Below, piece after piece: positions 25,675 through 36,100 of a DNA stretch of 64,000 nucleotides (the stretch's first letter is position 1; the number at the start of each line of letters is the position of its first letter). The stretch covers positions 1 to 64,000 of the forward strand of contig CAYMGX010000001.1 of NCBI GenBank assembly GCA_964390065.1, read 5' to 3'. This stretch comes from JAAZBG01 sp964390065 (lineage in GTDB: Bacteria > Fibrobacterota > Chitinivibrionia > Chitinivibrionales > Chitinispirillaceae). The notes under the pieces were generated by a model. The model was not told where the DNA came from and ran no database searches. It saw nothing but the letters and a program-made list of their open reading frames with translations. Position numbers and translations under genes: made by a program.

Positions 25675-26889
25675 TTAGAGATAATTTACCAGTGATGGCT
25701 GAATGATTTTTGCTGCAGTTCTTAATGCTGCATTATACACATTTTCCATCGTTGCATATTGCATAACGGCATCAGCAAGATCTGTATCTGCAAGCTGGGA
25801 TTTTATTTCTGATGTCGATATGTAATTGCTTTCGTTTCTGTCAAGTGTGGTTTCAAATCGGTTGACACGTGCACCGTTTTTACTTTGTGCCGAAAGCATC
25901 GAACTAAAAACCGCATCAATCTCATCAATCGCATTTTCTATACCAGGCTGATTATTCTGTACCAGATTCTGACCGAAACGTATCATTGTACCAATCATAT
26001 CGTAACCTGTTTTTGCATCGCGTGTCATCTCGTCTGCATTAATATTTATCGGCATTGTGATACCGCTTTCAATCTCTCTGTAAATTTCACCCCAGTTTGA
26101 AATGGTATTTCCATAAATATCCCGACCCGAATTGACACTTTCAAGGCTGATCGCTACCTGTCCAGGTGCATAATTGGCTGTCCCCGGTGTCGCATCAACA
26201 AGTAATGCCGGATTGAGAATTGTCATTGTTCCGCTTGTATAATCAATAGTATAGTCAGTATTTTCGACATAATTAACACCTGCAACAGACAGAGAAAATG
26301 AGTCCGGGATAATATTTCTAATGACTGAATTGTCAAAACCGTTAAAGAGCTGTACTGTTGATCCGACCGTCATAGCACCCGCGTTAAAATAGGCCATTTC
26401 TCCGTTTATATAATTTTGTGCCGTGAGATTTTGTGACTTATAGATCTCGTAGGGAGCTGTTTTTGTATGAGTGCCGCTAAAGATAAAATCACCCTTGTAT
26501 TCAGTATTTACCAATGCGAGCATCTGCCTGAACAACTGAGTGCTTTCTCTATTTAGATATGCACGTTCGTTAGCACTGAGTGTATCGTTTGAGCCCTGTA
26601 CAGCAAGTTCACGTGCCCGTTGCATCAGTGTATTCATACTGTCAAGAGCTGTGCTGGTGACATTCATATACGAAACGCCATCAATGATATTTTTTTTAAA
26701 TTGTACATTTTCTTTGAGTTTAGTTTCAAGTTTCAGTGTATTGGCTACATCAACAGGGTCATCTGATGGTTTCAGGAGACGTTTACCTGTTGCAATCTGT
26801 TGCTGCAATTTTGACATGTCATAATTACGGTCATTGATAACATGCAGCACCTGGCGATTTAATTCCTGTACGGTGATTCTCATTTGCAA
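25675..26889 (-). CDS. flgL: Flagellar hook-filament junction protein FlgL (HAP3)
   Basis: FlgL joins the hook-associated protein FlgK to the flagellin filament. The 404-residue protein shows a flagellin-like N-terminus (MRITVQELNRQVLHVINDRN, then QQIATGKRLLKPSDDPVDVA), the shared MQRARELAVQGSNDTLSANE, a variable beta-rich middle (about 135-290), and a helical C-terminus with ESNYISTSEIKSQLADTDLA. A good AAAGGAG site lies upstream of the ATG. It follows flgK by 17 bp and is the last gene of the flgJ-flgN-flgK-flgL run; the flagellin gene behind it has its own promoter. Confidence 0.93.
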   Translation of the reverse strand: MQMRITVQELNRQVLHVINDRNYDMSKLQQQIATGKRLLKPSDDPVDVANTLKLETKLKENVQFKKNIIDGVSYMNVTSTALDSMNTLMQRARELAVQGSNDTLSANERAYLNRESTQLFRQMLALVNTEYKGDFIFSGTHTKTAPYEIYKSQNLTAQNYINGEMAYFNAGAMTVGSTVQLFNGFDNSVIRNIIPDSFSLSVAGVNYVENTDYTIDYTSGTMTILNPALLVDATPGTANYAPGQVAISLESVNSGRDIYGNTISNWGEIYREIESGITMPININADEMTRDAKTGYDMIGTMIRFGQNLVQNNQPGIENAIDEIDAVFSSMLSAQSKNGARVNRFETTLDRNESNYISTSEIKSQLADTDLADAVMQYATMENVYNAALRTAAKIIQPSLVNYL

Positions 26890-26906
26890 CTCCTTTGTGA
26901 TGCGGA

Positions 26907-28586
26907 TTACATGTTGATTAATGTGTCAAGCATGTCATTAGTAATGCTGATGAGACGTGCTGCAGCCTGATATGTATGCTGGAATTTGATCAGATCTGCC
27001 ATCTCTTCATCAAGTGAAACACCTGAGATAGAATCCTGCTGTGATTCGTATTGGTCAACAAGAAATGTGCGTGTTTCCAGTGATGAGTTTGCTTCGTTTT
27101 TGCTGAGGCCCAGAAATCCTATGACAGAACTGTAAAATTCAGTGTAGGTCGCAGTATTATTTCCGACAACATCAGGTGACATTGTCAGATCGGATCGAAG
27201 TGCTGCGATAGCTATTGAGTTTGAGTTATCTCCCGGTCCGGCAAATCCTCCTGTACGATATTGGAAATTTACAGTAAGATTTTGTGCATCATAACCATTA
27301 TGAAGCATCTGAACGGTACCGCTGACGTAATCAATATGATAATCAACACCTTCCTGCAAAGTTATTGACGGTGTGTTGACAATTACGGAACCACGCATGA
27401 TATTCGTAGCTGGAGTAACCGGCACTGCTACGGGATCACGATACAGCTGAAGTGGAGGATCTCCAAAATTGTGAAAACCTGCGGTTAATGTATTTGCAAC
27501 GGCAGGCTTTATTTCTCCACCTGATGCTGCTGCGATGTTATGAACACTGGAATTTATTGCTGCTGCAAGAGAAATATCGGATGCACCGGTTGTGTTCGGA
27601 TTGAAAAAATTACTACCACTATACCCATCAAGGTTATACCCTGCTACATGAAGACTGTTGACATCACGCACAATTGCAAGCGCGAGTTCATCGAGCCTTT
27701 TCTGATATTCGGGAACAATCGAATCCCTTACCTCAATTAATCCCTTTATTTCTCCACCCTGAGGCGTATACGTTTTCCTGGATTCGTTGAATTTGATACC
27801 GACATTTGTCATTGATGTTCCATCAGGCATCTGAAATGATGTACTTGTTGTTACAAGTGTCTGGTAGTTAACGGGTGATACCAGAATGTTACCATTAGTT
27901 GTAACCGTGAGTTGACCAAGATCATTTTCTGTTGTGTTTATGTCAATCAACAATGAAAGATCCTTCAGTATTTTGTCCCGACGGTCACGGCTGTCATTTG
28001 CGTTCTGGTTTCCAATCTCCACTGCCCCTATTTCAAGGTTTAAATTATAAACTTCCTTAACAATTTCGTTAACTTTTGTTACTCTGGTTTCAATCTCCGT
28101 ATTTCGCGTCTGGCGCAGATCGGTCAGTTCTCCTGCGAGATTATGAAATACATCATTAAGTATCTCTGCATTTGTTTTTACCATTGTACGGGCTGAAATA
28201 TCAGCAGGATTATTTGAAAGGTTTTGCCATGAATCAAAAAACTGATCAATGAATGTTTGTATTCCTGTATCCCCGGGTTCTGTAAATACATTCTCAATTG
28301 CATTTAATGACTGGTTGATCTCGGTAAAATACCCTACTTCCTGGTTTTGAAGCCGTATCTGATTGTCAATAAATCCGTTTCTCATTCTTTCAATGTTAAT
28401 AACTTCAACACCCATACCTATCTGACCATTTCCCGTATCATAGCGGTAATCCGGCGCCAGATTAAGGCGTTTACGTGAATAACCCTTTACATCTGCATTT
28501 GATATGTTCTGACCGGCAACATTCATCGCAAGCTGTGAAGCCATCAAGCCACGTGTTCCAACATTTAATACAGAAAATAAACTCAT
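26907..28586 (-). CDS. flgK: Flagellar hook-associated protein FlgK (HAP1)
   Basis: FlgK sits between hook and FlgL. The 559-residue protein begins with the flagellar rod/hook motif LNVGTRGLMASQLAMNVAGQ followed by NISNADVKGYSRKR. It has the FlgK region FIDQFFDSWQNLSNNPADIS and ends with the FlgK C-terminus SGVSLDEEMADLIKFQHTYQ followed by AAARLISITNDMLDTLINM. The length is normal (540-650). CAGGAC precedes the ATG. It follows flgN by 27 bp, matching the chaperone-substrate link between FlgN and FlgK/FlgL. Confidence 0.96.
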   Translation of the reverse strand: MSLFSVLNVGTRGLMASQLAMNVAGQNISNADVKGYSRKRLNLAPDYRYDTGNGQIGMGVEVINIERMRNGFIDNQIRLQNQEVGYFTEINQSLNAIENVFTEPGDTGIQTFIDQFFDSWQNLSNNPADISARTMVKTNAEILNDVFHNLAGELTDLRQTRNTEIETRVTKVNEIVKEVYNLNLEIGAVEIGNQNANDSRDRRDKILKDLSLLIDINTTENDLGQLTVTTNGNILVSPVNYQTLVTTSTSFQMPDGTSMTNVGIKFNESRKTYTPQGGEIKGLIEVRDSIVPEYQKRLDELALAIVRDVNSLHVAGYNLDGYSGSNFFNPNTTGASDISLAAAINSSVHNIAAASGGEIKPAVANTLTAGFHNFGDPPLQLYRDPVAVPVTPATNIMRGSVIVNTPSITLQEGVDYHIDYVSGTVQMLHNGYDAQNLTVNFQYRTGGFAGPGDNSNSIAIAALRSDLTMSPDVVGNNTATYTEFYSSVIGFLGLSKNEANSSLETRTFLVDQYESQQDSISGVSLDEEMADLIKFQHTYQAAARLISITNDMLDTLINM

Positions 28587-28613
28587 TTTTTAGTCCTGTT
28601 TTTTCGTACTATT

Positions 28614-29114
28614 CTATACCGTTTGGTTAAACATTGTAGATGCATTATATAATGATGATGCACTACGTGCGGCGCTATACGGCTGATATTTTTTCTGCGA
28701 CTGCCTGATAAATGCGAAGGTGCAATTAATAATGCTCATTGCATTTTCGAGCAGAAGCTGATTTGAAACTGTCAATTTTGACAAATCGTTAATTGCTTTA
28801 GTAAGTTTACTATGCAAGTTGCGAAGAGGTTGTTTAAACGTTGATGGCGCATTATCAATCAGGTTTACAAGTTTTGGCTCTTTTGTTTTCATACCTATTT
28901 TTTTCGCAATAAGTACGCTGTATTCAATCCTTTGTTCTTCAAGTTTCTCTATTTGACAAATCTGCTCATCATGGCGCTGGGTGAATGAAATAATTTCCGG
29001 TATATTATTTTCTCTAAGTGACTTGTTTAATGCCTGTGCTGTTTCGACAACTGCGACATGTATGTCAACTTCGCTGCATAGAATATGCTCCAGTTCGTTA
29101 TAAAGGTTTTCCAT
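28614..29114 (-). CDS. flgN: FlgN-family flagellar export chaperone
   Basis: FlgN binds FlgK and FlgL before export. The 166-residue protein is largely helical and coiled-coil, with LRENNIPEIISFTQRHDEQI followed by CQIEKLEEQR, and a C-terminal helix region, in line with FlgN. The family has low sequence conservation, so the call leans on position: directly between flgJ (2 bp upstream) and flgK. Its ribosome-binding site (AGGAG) lies inside the last codons of flgJ, which suggests coupled translation. Confidence 0.85.
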   Translation of the reverse strand: MENLYNELEHILCSEVDIHVAVVETAQALNKSLRENNIPEIISFTQRHDEQICQIEKLEEQRIEYSVLIAKKIGMKTKEPKLVNLIDNAPSTFKQPLRNLHSKLTKAINDLSKLTVSNQLLLENAMSIINCTFAFIRQSQKKYQPYSAARSASSLYNASTMFNQTV

Positions 29115-29116
29115 GG

Positions 29117-29902
29117 CTACAGCTCCTGCTTATTTGCAAAAAGTGATTTCAGTTTAGAAACAGATTGTACGTAGTTTTTTGTTTCTGCGTATGGGGGAAT
29201 TCCGTTATATTTATCAACTGCACCAGGCCCTGCGTTATATGATGCAAGTGCAAGTTCTTCATTACCATTATATTTGTCAAGCATATCACGCAGGTATTTT
29301 GTTCCACCCATGATGTTATGCCTCGGATTGAAAGAGTTAAAAACACCAAGTGATCGAGCTGTTGAATCCATCAGCTGCATCAATCCTTTTGCACCGGCCT
29401 TTGAAACTGCAAACTGGTTACCTGCGGATTCCTGAACGATCACTGCAGAAATGAGATTTTTGTCCACACCATATTTCTCACTGGCTTCATGAATCAACGA
29501 TTGCCACTTTGCTATTCTGGAGGTCGGGTTGGAGGATGACGCTGTGGATTGCAGCGGCATTTTATCACTGATAAATGCATTACTCATCAATAGTGCCGGA
29601 TTATAGGGCGCGTTAAGACCTGTCAGGTTCGGCGACTCCAGCTTCTCAAGTTCTTTAACTATTAATTCGGCAAGTCCAAGATTTGATGTATTTGTTATTG
29701 ATTTTGAGTATTCGCTATCAAGCATTTCTGTAAAAATCTTTTCTCCAAAACTTTGAGGCATCAGTGGATTATCACCAACGGTTGAACGCATTGCTTTAAG
29801 CATCATCTGGGTGAACATTGATTCAAATTCTGATGCGACCTGCTGAATTTTAGCTTTTTGCAGGTCTGCAGGCGAATTGGTTTTTATCGGTGTGATATCC
29901 AT
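29117..29902 (-). CDS. flgJ: FlgJ-like rod-binding protein fused to SLT lytic transglycosylase
   Basis: Residues about 15-100 match the FlgJ rod-binding domain (VASEFESMFTQMMLKAMRST, then SFGEKIFTEMLDSEYSKSI). Residues about 135-255 form an SLT-type lytic transglycosylase with the catalytic Glu in VIVQESAGN, GAKGLMQLMDSTARSLGV, and ALASYNAGPGAVDKYNG. It should open peptidoglycan for the rod. The classic enterobacterial FlgJ uses an unrelated glucosaminidase, so this is the alternative fusion. I place the start at ATG 29902 (261 residues): AAAGGA precedes it, and the upstream candidates fall in or at the sigma-54 promoter and its start site. Confidence 0.88.
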   Translation of the reverse strand: MDITPIKTNSPADLQKAKIQQVASEFESMFTQMMLKAMRSTVGDNPLMPQSFGEKIFTEMLDSEYSKSITNTSNLGLAELIVKELEKLESPNLTGLNAPYNPALLMSNAFISDKMPLQSTASSSNPTSRIAKWQSLIHEASEKYGVDKNLISAVIVQESAGNQFAVSKAGAKGLMQLMDSTARSLGVFNSFNPRHNIMGGTKYLRDMLDKYNGNEELALASYNAGPGAVDKYNGIPPYAETKNYVQSVSKLKSLFANKQEL

Positions 29903-29929
29903 ATCAACGAGTCCTTTCATATACGGAAT

Positions 29930-29947
29930 AAGCAAGTTGTGTGCCTG
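29930..29947 (-). promoter_or_regulatory. Sigma-54 promoter of flgJ-flgN-flgK-flgL
   Basis: The minus strand reads CAGGCACACAACTTGCTT, with -24 GG and -12 GC separated by 10 bp. It matches consensus except for the first bases of the -24 box. The predicted start near 29920 leaves a leader of about 18 nt before the ATG at 29902. Confidence 0.78.
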
Positions 29948-30150
29948 ATAGAAAAAATGGTGACTGAAATTACAGTCTGTTTGATGTAATTAATTGAATA
30001 TCAAACATATGAAGGATTACGTCAGATGTTTTCCCTTGAAAGAATGGGTCGGCGATATTTGAGGGTGTGGGTATTTGAGGAACATAATGCCGGTAATAAT
30101 GGTAAAAAAGGATCAACGGATATCACGGCATGTGTCACCGGTATATCACT

Positions 30151-30408
30151 GTAGGGACACCCTTCAAGGGTTGTCCTCAACGCCCCGAATACGTACACCA
30201 AAAAAACGGCACAACCGTATCCGAAACGAAATCGTAATTGAATGGGGTTGTGGTTTATATTGCAATGATTGACGTTGTGGTTTTAATGACGATTGCCAGT
30301 AATACCGTGGTAGGCATGGTGGTTGGTCTGACGGATGGCAAAATTGTGGGAGTTGAGAATTTTGTGGTGGGCGGACAGGCACAAGGCTGGTTCCAACGAG
30401 GCCTGTCC
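30151..30408. repeat. Pair of REP-like palindromes bounding a 200-bp spacer
   Basis: The first unit is GTAG (30151-30154) followed by a hairpin at 30155-30176 (ggacaccctt/aagggttgtcc, one bulge). The second is a perfect 8-bp arm pair, ggacaggc/gcctgtcc, at 30373-30380 and 30401-30408, in opposite orientation. A GTAG tetranucleotide before a GC-rich imperfect palindrome is typical of REP elements moved by RAYT (Y1) transposases. The G-rich spacer looks unlike its AT-rich surroundings and carries no supported gene. No transposase is in the window. The whole interval 29948-30511 is otherwise non-coding. Confidence 0.55.
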
Positions 30409-30511
30409 TAAAAAATGAAAAGAAATTGTATATCCTGTTTAATTCAAAAAGAATCGTAATTATCACATGGTTCACGATGATTATAGCAGAATGAAACCAG
30501 CAGGGGAATGC

Positions 30512-31438
30512 TTACATCAGTACCAGATCTCTGTCGCTGTAAGCAAACTCAATGTTCTCATAGGGATCTGTGTTGTCAATGTCATGTTTGATCTTTGCGA
30601 ACTCGTCAATGTGATTTACCAGTGCATCGACAAGATCAGGATCAAAGTGACGTGCCCGTTCTTTTTTGATTATTTCACAAGCAACATCAATCGGGTAGGG
30701 TGATTTGTATGGACGTTTTGATGTCAGTGCATCAAAGGTATCGGAAATCGCAACAATACGTGCTGATAAAGGTATCTTTTCTTTTTGTAAACCACAGGGA
30801 TAACCATCACCGTTCCAGTATTCATGATGCGACAGTGCGATTGTCTGGGCAATCTGAAGTACATTTGAACGGGAATTTTCAAGGATCACGCTGCCTATTG
30901 TTGTGTGCGTTTTTATAATTGAGAATTCACTCTCTGTCAACATTCCGCTTTTTAAAAGAATATTGTCCGGGATACCTATTTTTCCTACATCATGCATTGG
31001 TGCCGCATAGGTTATACTGTCAATCTCTTTTACCGGTAGTCCCAATAAATGTGCGAGGTGTGCACTGAAACGGCTCATGCGTTTGATATGGTTTCCAGTG
31101 TCTTTATCTTTGTACTCTGATGCAAGAACGAGCCGGAAAATAGTGTCTTTATAAGCACTCTGAAGTTCCTTATGTGCAAGTTTTAAATTTGAGAATGTTA
31201 TTTTTAAATCAGATGCATATTTTACCAGCTGACTATTTGCACTTGCAAGTTGTTTACGATTGTGTTTTGAGTGAATAAAGGCCTGGCTGAGTTCTTTGGT
31301 GTACATTTTCAATTGATTATCGGCAATCTGCAACTCATTTTCCAATTCAATATTTTTTTTCAGTTCAAGCTGGTACAATGTCTTGTAATCGAGGGAGTCT
31401 GTCATTGAATCAGAAAGATCATAATTGTGGATAATCAT
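30512..31438 (-). CDS. HD-GYP domain protein (c-di-GMP phosphodiesterase-like)
   Basis: The 308-residue protein has a long N-terminal coiled coil (about residues 20-110) and a C-terminal HD-GYP domain. HDVGKIGIPDNILLK contains the HD pair, followed by LSHHEYWNGDGYPCGL with the GYP motif and ISDTFDALTSKRPYK. Such domains degrade cyclic di-GMP or cyclic GMP-AMP. The start codon overlaps the stop of the receiver gene upstream by 4 bp, so the two are coupled and probably form a split version of the common receiver/HD-GYP response regulator. Motility or biofilm control is a reasonable inference. Confidence 0.92.
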   Translation of the reverse strand: MIIHNYDLSDSMTDSLDYKTLYQLELKKNIELENELQIADNQLKMYTKELSQAFIHSKHNRKQLASANSQLVKYASDLKITFSNLKLAHKELQSAYKDTIFRLVLASEYKDKDTGNHIKRMSRFSAHLAHLLGLPVKEIDSITYAAPMHDVGKIGIPDNILLKSGMLTESEFSIIKTHTTIGSVILENSRSNVLQIAQTIALSHHEYWNGDGYPCGLQKEKIPLSARIVAISDTFDALTSKRPYKSPYPIDVACEIIKKERARHFDPDLVDALVNHIDEFAKIKHDIDNTDPYENIEFAYSDRDLVLM

Positions 31439-31803
31439 AGTGCACTTCCAATGATACTTTCAACTTTTGCAATAAGGTCCAACGGACTGAATGGTTTCAC
31501 AAAAAAATCATCTGCCCCGACCGCCATCGCCCGTTCCTTGTTTCGTAAATCCGAGCCAGTCAGAATTATAATTTTGCTGTCTTTTGTTTCAGGATCAGTT
31601 GAAAGCAATCTCGTTGCCTCAAACCCGTCCATACCGGGCATCATAAGATCCATGATAATGATATCCGGTTTAATTTTCCTTGCAATCTCAACAGCTTTAT
31701 TACCATCTGGTGCTTCAATCACTTTGTAATCACTCATTTCAAGCGTTGTTTTAACAAGATGTCGTATCTCTTTACTATCATCAACAATTAATATTTTCTT
31801 CAT
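31435..31803 (-). CDS. Single-domain response regulator (CheY-like receiver)
   Basis: The 122-residue protein is a lone receiver domain. It has the acidic pair in ILIVDDSKEI, the phospho-accepting Asp in PDIIIMDLMMPGMDG (about residue 52), the Thr in IIILTGSD and the Lys in DDFFVKPFSPLD. It overlaps the HD-GYP gene by 4 bp and is likely its input partner. The cognate kinase is not adjacent. It is closer to PleD/RpfG-type receivers than to chemotaxis CheY, judging by FFVKPFSPLDL. Confidence 0.9.
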   Translation of the reverse strand: MKKILIVDDSKEIRHLVKTTLEMSDYKVIEAPDGNKAVEIARKIKPDIIIMDLMMPGMDGFEATRLLSTDPETKDSKIIILTGSDLRNKERAMAVGADDFFVKPFSPLDLIAKVESIIGSAL

Positions 31804-32189
31804 TTACCGAAACCTGACGCTGTAAAAAATACCAACTCCAGACTCACTCTAAAAAACAAAGTGATACTGAAATATCAATGAAATTATTGGTTTCAGACTC
31901 CAATATCTGCAATTATAGTACTATTCAAAATCATTTTTTTTCAAGATTGATCTTTAATAAGTAGGCTCTTTCCTGAATTAATATTGTATTTTCTGTTTCA
32001 TCTTTATAATTAAACAGAAAAGTTACTTAATGACTATGACTGTGCGATATAATATTTTTAAATACAATGCTTTATGAGTTTGTCATGAATCTGATGACAT
32101 CTGGAATTGAATCATAATCGTATTTGTTAAGATGTTGAAATTTCAGGTTGATTGCATTGTCGTACATGTCAAGAAACAAAGGAGACAAC
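31804..32189. other. Divergent intergenic region
   Basis: About 385 AT-rich bases separate the receiver gene (minus) and the HAD gene (plus) and should hold promoters for both. I could not pick a convincing -35/-10 pair, and no hairpin or RNA gene is evident. Confidence 0.4.
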
Positions 32190-33170
32190 GTGTCTGACCT
32201 CGCAGAGTATGCAAGAGAGCTTCATGAATCTGAATCAACGGTTATCAACGAAACGCTTGAACCGGTGGAATATCCTGCAAAGAGTGAAAAACTCTTCAAC
32301 ATCCGTGCTGTTATCTGTGATGTCTACGGGACACTTATCAACTATTGGAAACCGGGTTTCAGTTCAAAAAACGAACGCTCTGAAACTATTCTTCAATCTT
32401 TTCGCATCATTATCGAAAAATTTGGATTCCGGGAGATTCTCAGCACCTTAAATCGTAATGATGCACCTGAGAAGACTCTTAGCGATTTCTATAATGGATT
32501 AATTGCACTCAACCATGAAAAGTCATCTAAAAAAGGGGTCATATATCCGGAAGTAAAAATTGAAGACATCTGGAGCATTATCTATGCAATTCTCAAAAGA
32601 AACGGGTACAATTATACAGAATACTGTACTTGTACCGAAAATGATTTTCCACGGTATCTCGCGTATACTTATAATTTTTATTCACTCGGAAGGTCTTTGT
32701 ATCCGGGTTTATCAAACAGTCTTGAGACACTTAAACTCTCCAATATCAATTTAGGGATTGTGTCCAACGCACAGTTTTATACTCCGATCGACCTTACCCT
32801 GATGTTTCGGGACCAGAGTAATGGAAAATATGACGATTACAGTGAAATATTTGAGGGGGATATGACGTTCTACTCTTATGAGTATGGTGTTGCAAAACCG
32901 GATCGGCTTCTGTTCAGAAAATTATTTGATGTTCTCTACGAATATCATATACTTCCTGAGCAGACAGTGTTTGTTGGCAATGATCTTGCAACAGATATTC
33001 AGGTAGCAGAAGAGGTTGGAATGAAAACTGCATTTTTTTGCGGTGATAAAAAATCTACGTTTATCAGTTCTGCCGGCGGGGAAGTGATTCCTGATATAGC
33101 ATTTACAACGTGGGAGTCTCTGCCGGAGAAACTGTCATTTTACGATGAGGGAGGAAACAAATGCGATTGA
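32190..33170 (+). CDS. HAD-superfamily hydrolase
   Basis: The 326-residue protein shows HAD motif I as VICDVYGTLINYW (nucleophile Asp, with Tyr in place of the second Asp, as in haloacid dehalogenase types). Motif II is LGIVSNAQ, motif III VAKPDRLLF, and the acidic motif is VFVGNDLATDI. A cap insert lies between about residues 60 and 180. The substrate is unknown. The GTG at 32190 is chosen because AAAGGAG lies at ideal spacing; an in-frame ATG eight codons upstream lacks a site. The end overlaps the start of the large TPR gene by 10 bp, so they are translated together. Confidence 0.85.
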   Translation: MSDLAEYARELHESESTVINETLEPVEYPAKSEKLFNIRAVICDVYGTLINYWKPGFSSKNERSETILQSFRIIIEKFGFREILSTLNRNDAPEKTLSDFYNGLIALNHEKSSKKGVIYPEVKIEDIWSIIYAILKRNGYNYTEYCTCTENDFPRYLAYTYNFYSLGRSLYPGLSNSLETLKLSNINLGIVSNAQFYTPIDLTLMFRDQSNGKYDDYSEIFEGDMTFYSYEYGVAKPDRLLFRKLFDVLYEYHILPEQTVFVGNDLATDIQVAEEVGMKTAFFCGDKKSTFISSAGGEVIPDIAFTTWESLPEKLSFYDEGGNKCD

Positions 33171-36100
33171 TACGTGGATGTGTGTTAATCCTGTCAATTG
33201 TGTTCTGGGTGTTTTCAGAAGAATTTCAGTTTAACATTGATCTAAAGGATTCCAGTGCATTGCCCGCAGCGCTTTTTAAAGCGGTTAACGACGCCTATGA
33301 TGCTAATGTAAAGGGGCTCGGGCAGCTTGATAAAGGGGATCTTGACGGTGCAATGAGATCTTTTAATGAAGCGATCTCGTTTTATCCCGACTATGATGAT
33401 GCAATCAATAATAGAGGGGTTGTCTACTATCGAAAAGGATTGATTAGTGATGCAAAGAAAGTCTGGGAGGAGCTTGCATCACGTAAACCGGAGTATGCAA
33501 TTGCATCCTATAATATCGCGCTGATTTATATCGCCGAACGAAACAGTACCATGGCGGAGCGTCTGTTTGAACGTGCAGTTAAATACAATAAAAATTTCGT
33601 TGAGGCATATGTGCGCTATGGCGCGTTGTTGCTTCAGATCGGAAAAAAAGAAGCCGGACTTGAACTCTTAAGAAAAGCCTATAAACTCTCACCTGATTAT
33701 CAGGATGCCTGGAATTTTTATGCGCATGGATTGATCGTGACTGGTGATACAGCTGCGGCTATTGCGGTCCTGAAAAAGAAAGAGGATAATCCGGAATCAC
33801 TAAAAATGAGAGGTCTTATTGAAGCGACAAGGAAAAATTATAGTGCAGCAACTGCATTTTTGACACGTGCGGTGTCTCTTGGCGCATCACCATCAATGCT
33901 TGTCGAACTGGCAACAATACATACTGAAAACGGGAAATGTAAAGAAGCGCTGGAGACATTCCGTAAATATTTTTCCCTTAATGTAGTGCATGATGCCGAT
34001 GCGTGGTTAATGGCTGGAATCGCCGCGAAAGAGTGTAACGATCTCACCCAGGCCGAGTACTACTTTGAACAGGGTTTGCAACAGTATCCCAAAGATGGCA
34101 TACTTCGCTATAATCTTGGTCAGGTTTATTTTCACAATCAAAAAGGTGATAAAGCGGAGACTATATGGAGTCAATTAACAGATACACTTAATGATCCATC
34201 GCTGTTTTATATGCGAGCCATTAATGCGCGGCAAAAGGGTAAACTGGACCAGGCTGAAGCATACATCAAAAAAGCGATCGAGCTTGATGATCGCCCGGAA
34301 TATGATGATTTTCTTGGCGTGGTGTTTCATAAGAAGGGTGATGACAAGGTTGCGGGCGAATATTTTAAAAAAGCACTTAAAAAGAATCCGGAGTTACGCA
34401 GTGCACAGCTGAATCTTGCGCTTATTAGCGGTAAAGGTGAAAATTTAAACGCAATCATTGCAGCACATGAACAAGAGATGAAAACATGTACTCCGGATAC
34501 CTGTGAAGATATGGCGTTACAGTTATCTGTTCTGTATTATCATTCAAAAAATATTAAAAAAGCAATTGATGTTATTCTTGCGATAAAAGAAAGTGACAGA
34601 GGGGAATCTGCCTGCAGACATCTGGCAATTTACTATAAGGAAATCAATGAGTGGAATAAAGCTATTGAGATTCTTGAAAACGGATCGAAGAGACTTGTTT
34701 ATGATGTTCAAACCGAGTATGAACTTGCGGATGCGTATCTGCTGGCGGGAAAGTTTCAGAAAGCAGTGGAGAAATTCTCTGCGCTTATTCCAAAATGGAC
34801 AAGCAATCCCTGGCGTCTCTATTATCAGGCTGGTTATGCATATCTCGAGCAGAATAATCTGACAAAAGCCAAAGAACTTTTTGAAAAAAGTATGAAAAGT
34901 AAAAATGACAATGTAGCTGCACGCGGGCTGCTTGCTTTTGTGCTTAACAAATTGGGTAATGCTGCCGATGCCCGGGTGCTGTGGGAAAAGAATCTCAAAG
35001 ATGATCCTGATAATCCGGCATTATGGATAAATATGGGACTATCATTCGAAAAAGATGGGAAATATCTTGATGCACTTGAGTATTACAAGAAAGCATCCAC
35101 GTTAAAAAACGATAAGGAACTTCAAATAAATGTCGGTAATGCCTATATGGGCCTTGAACGATATACAGATGCACTTGAAGCATACAACCAGGCACTATCA
35201 ACATCAAAGCGGGATCTTGCAGCATACAACATTTTTCTTGTCGCACGAAAGAAAAAGGATAAAGATCGTGCCGATAAAATGGTCTCGGTTTTACAAAGCG
35301 AATTCCAGTCGTCTTCATTGACAAAAAGAGCTCAGTCAGAGTATGCATTGTGGAATAATGACACAACAAAAGCGATTGCTATTCTGGAAAGCATAAGTGA
35401 TAAAGACGGAGGAGATTTTATTTCACTTGCGTTACTTGCCGCAATGAAAGGGCAAAAAAGTAAAGCGCTTGGATATCTTGATAAGGTTACACCTGATGAG
35501 CAAAATCGTAAACAGATTGAAAATGTACGGGCTCAGATTGCCTTCTCTGATGGAAATTACGAACAGGCGTTGACAATTATGAAATCAGCCGGGGATACGT
35601 CATTTGTAACAAAATATAATACAGCTTTGACTGCTTATAACGCAAAACGGTATGGTGATGCACTCGCGATTGCGCAAAGTATTTCTGGTGGTGCAAGTGG
35701 GTCAGACAAGGCAGACGTATGCCGGATTGCAGGTAATGCCGCGTTTGCGCTAAAGCAGTGGAGTGTCGCAAAACAATGGTATTTGCAACTGTCCAGTATT
35801 GAACCGCGAAACCCGGTCGTATTGTTCAATATTGCGGTGGCTGCATATAATCTTGATGATATCGAAGAATCGTGGAAATATTATCAGAAAGCAAAAGGGC
35901 AAAATCCGTCAATTTACAATAAGGATATTGAGACCCGTTATGCAAGTACGCAGCTTAAGACTGAAGCATCTGCAGTACACTACGATTCTGCGGATCTATG
36001 GTATAATAAAGCTGTTGAGTTCCAGACAGCAGGTGATGATTCGAGTGCGGAATTGATGTATAAGAAAGTAGTTGAAAAGGATCCGCTTTATAGTCTCGCC

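Noticed and set aside
30164..30475. 103-residue open frame on the minus strand within the REP-like region
   Set aside because: It covers the palindromes and spacer, lacks a ribosome-binding site, and reads like non-coding translation.
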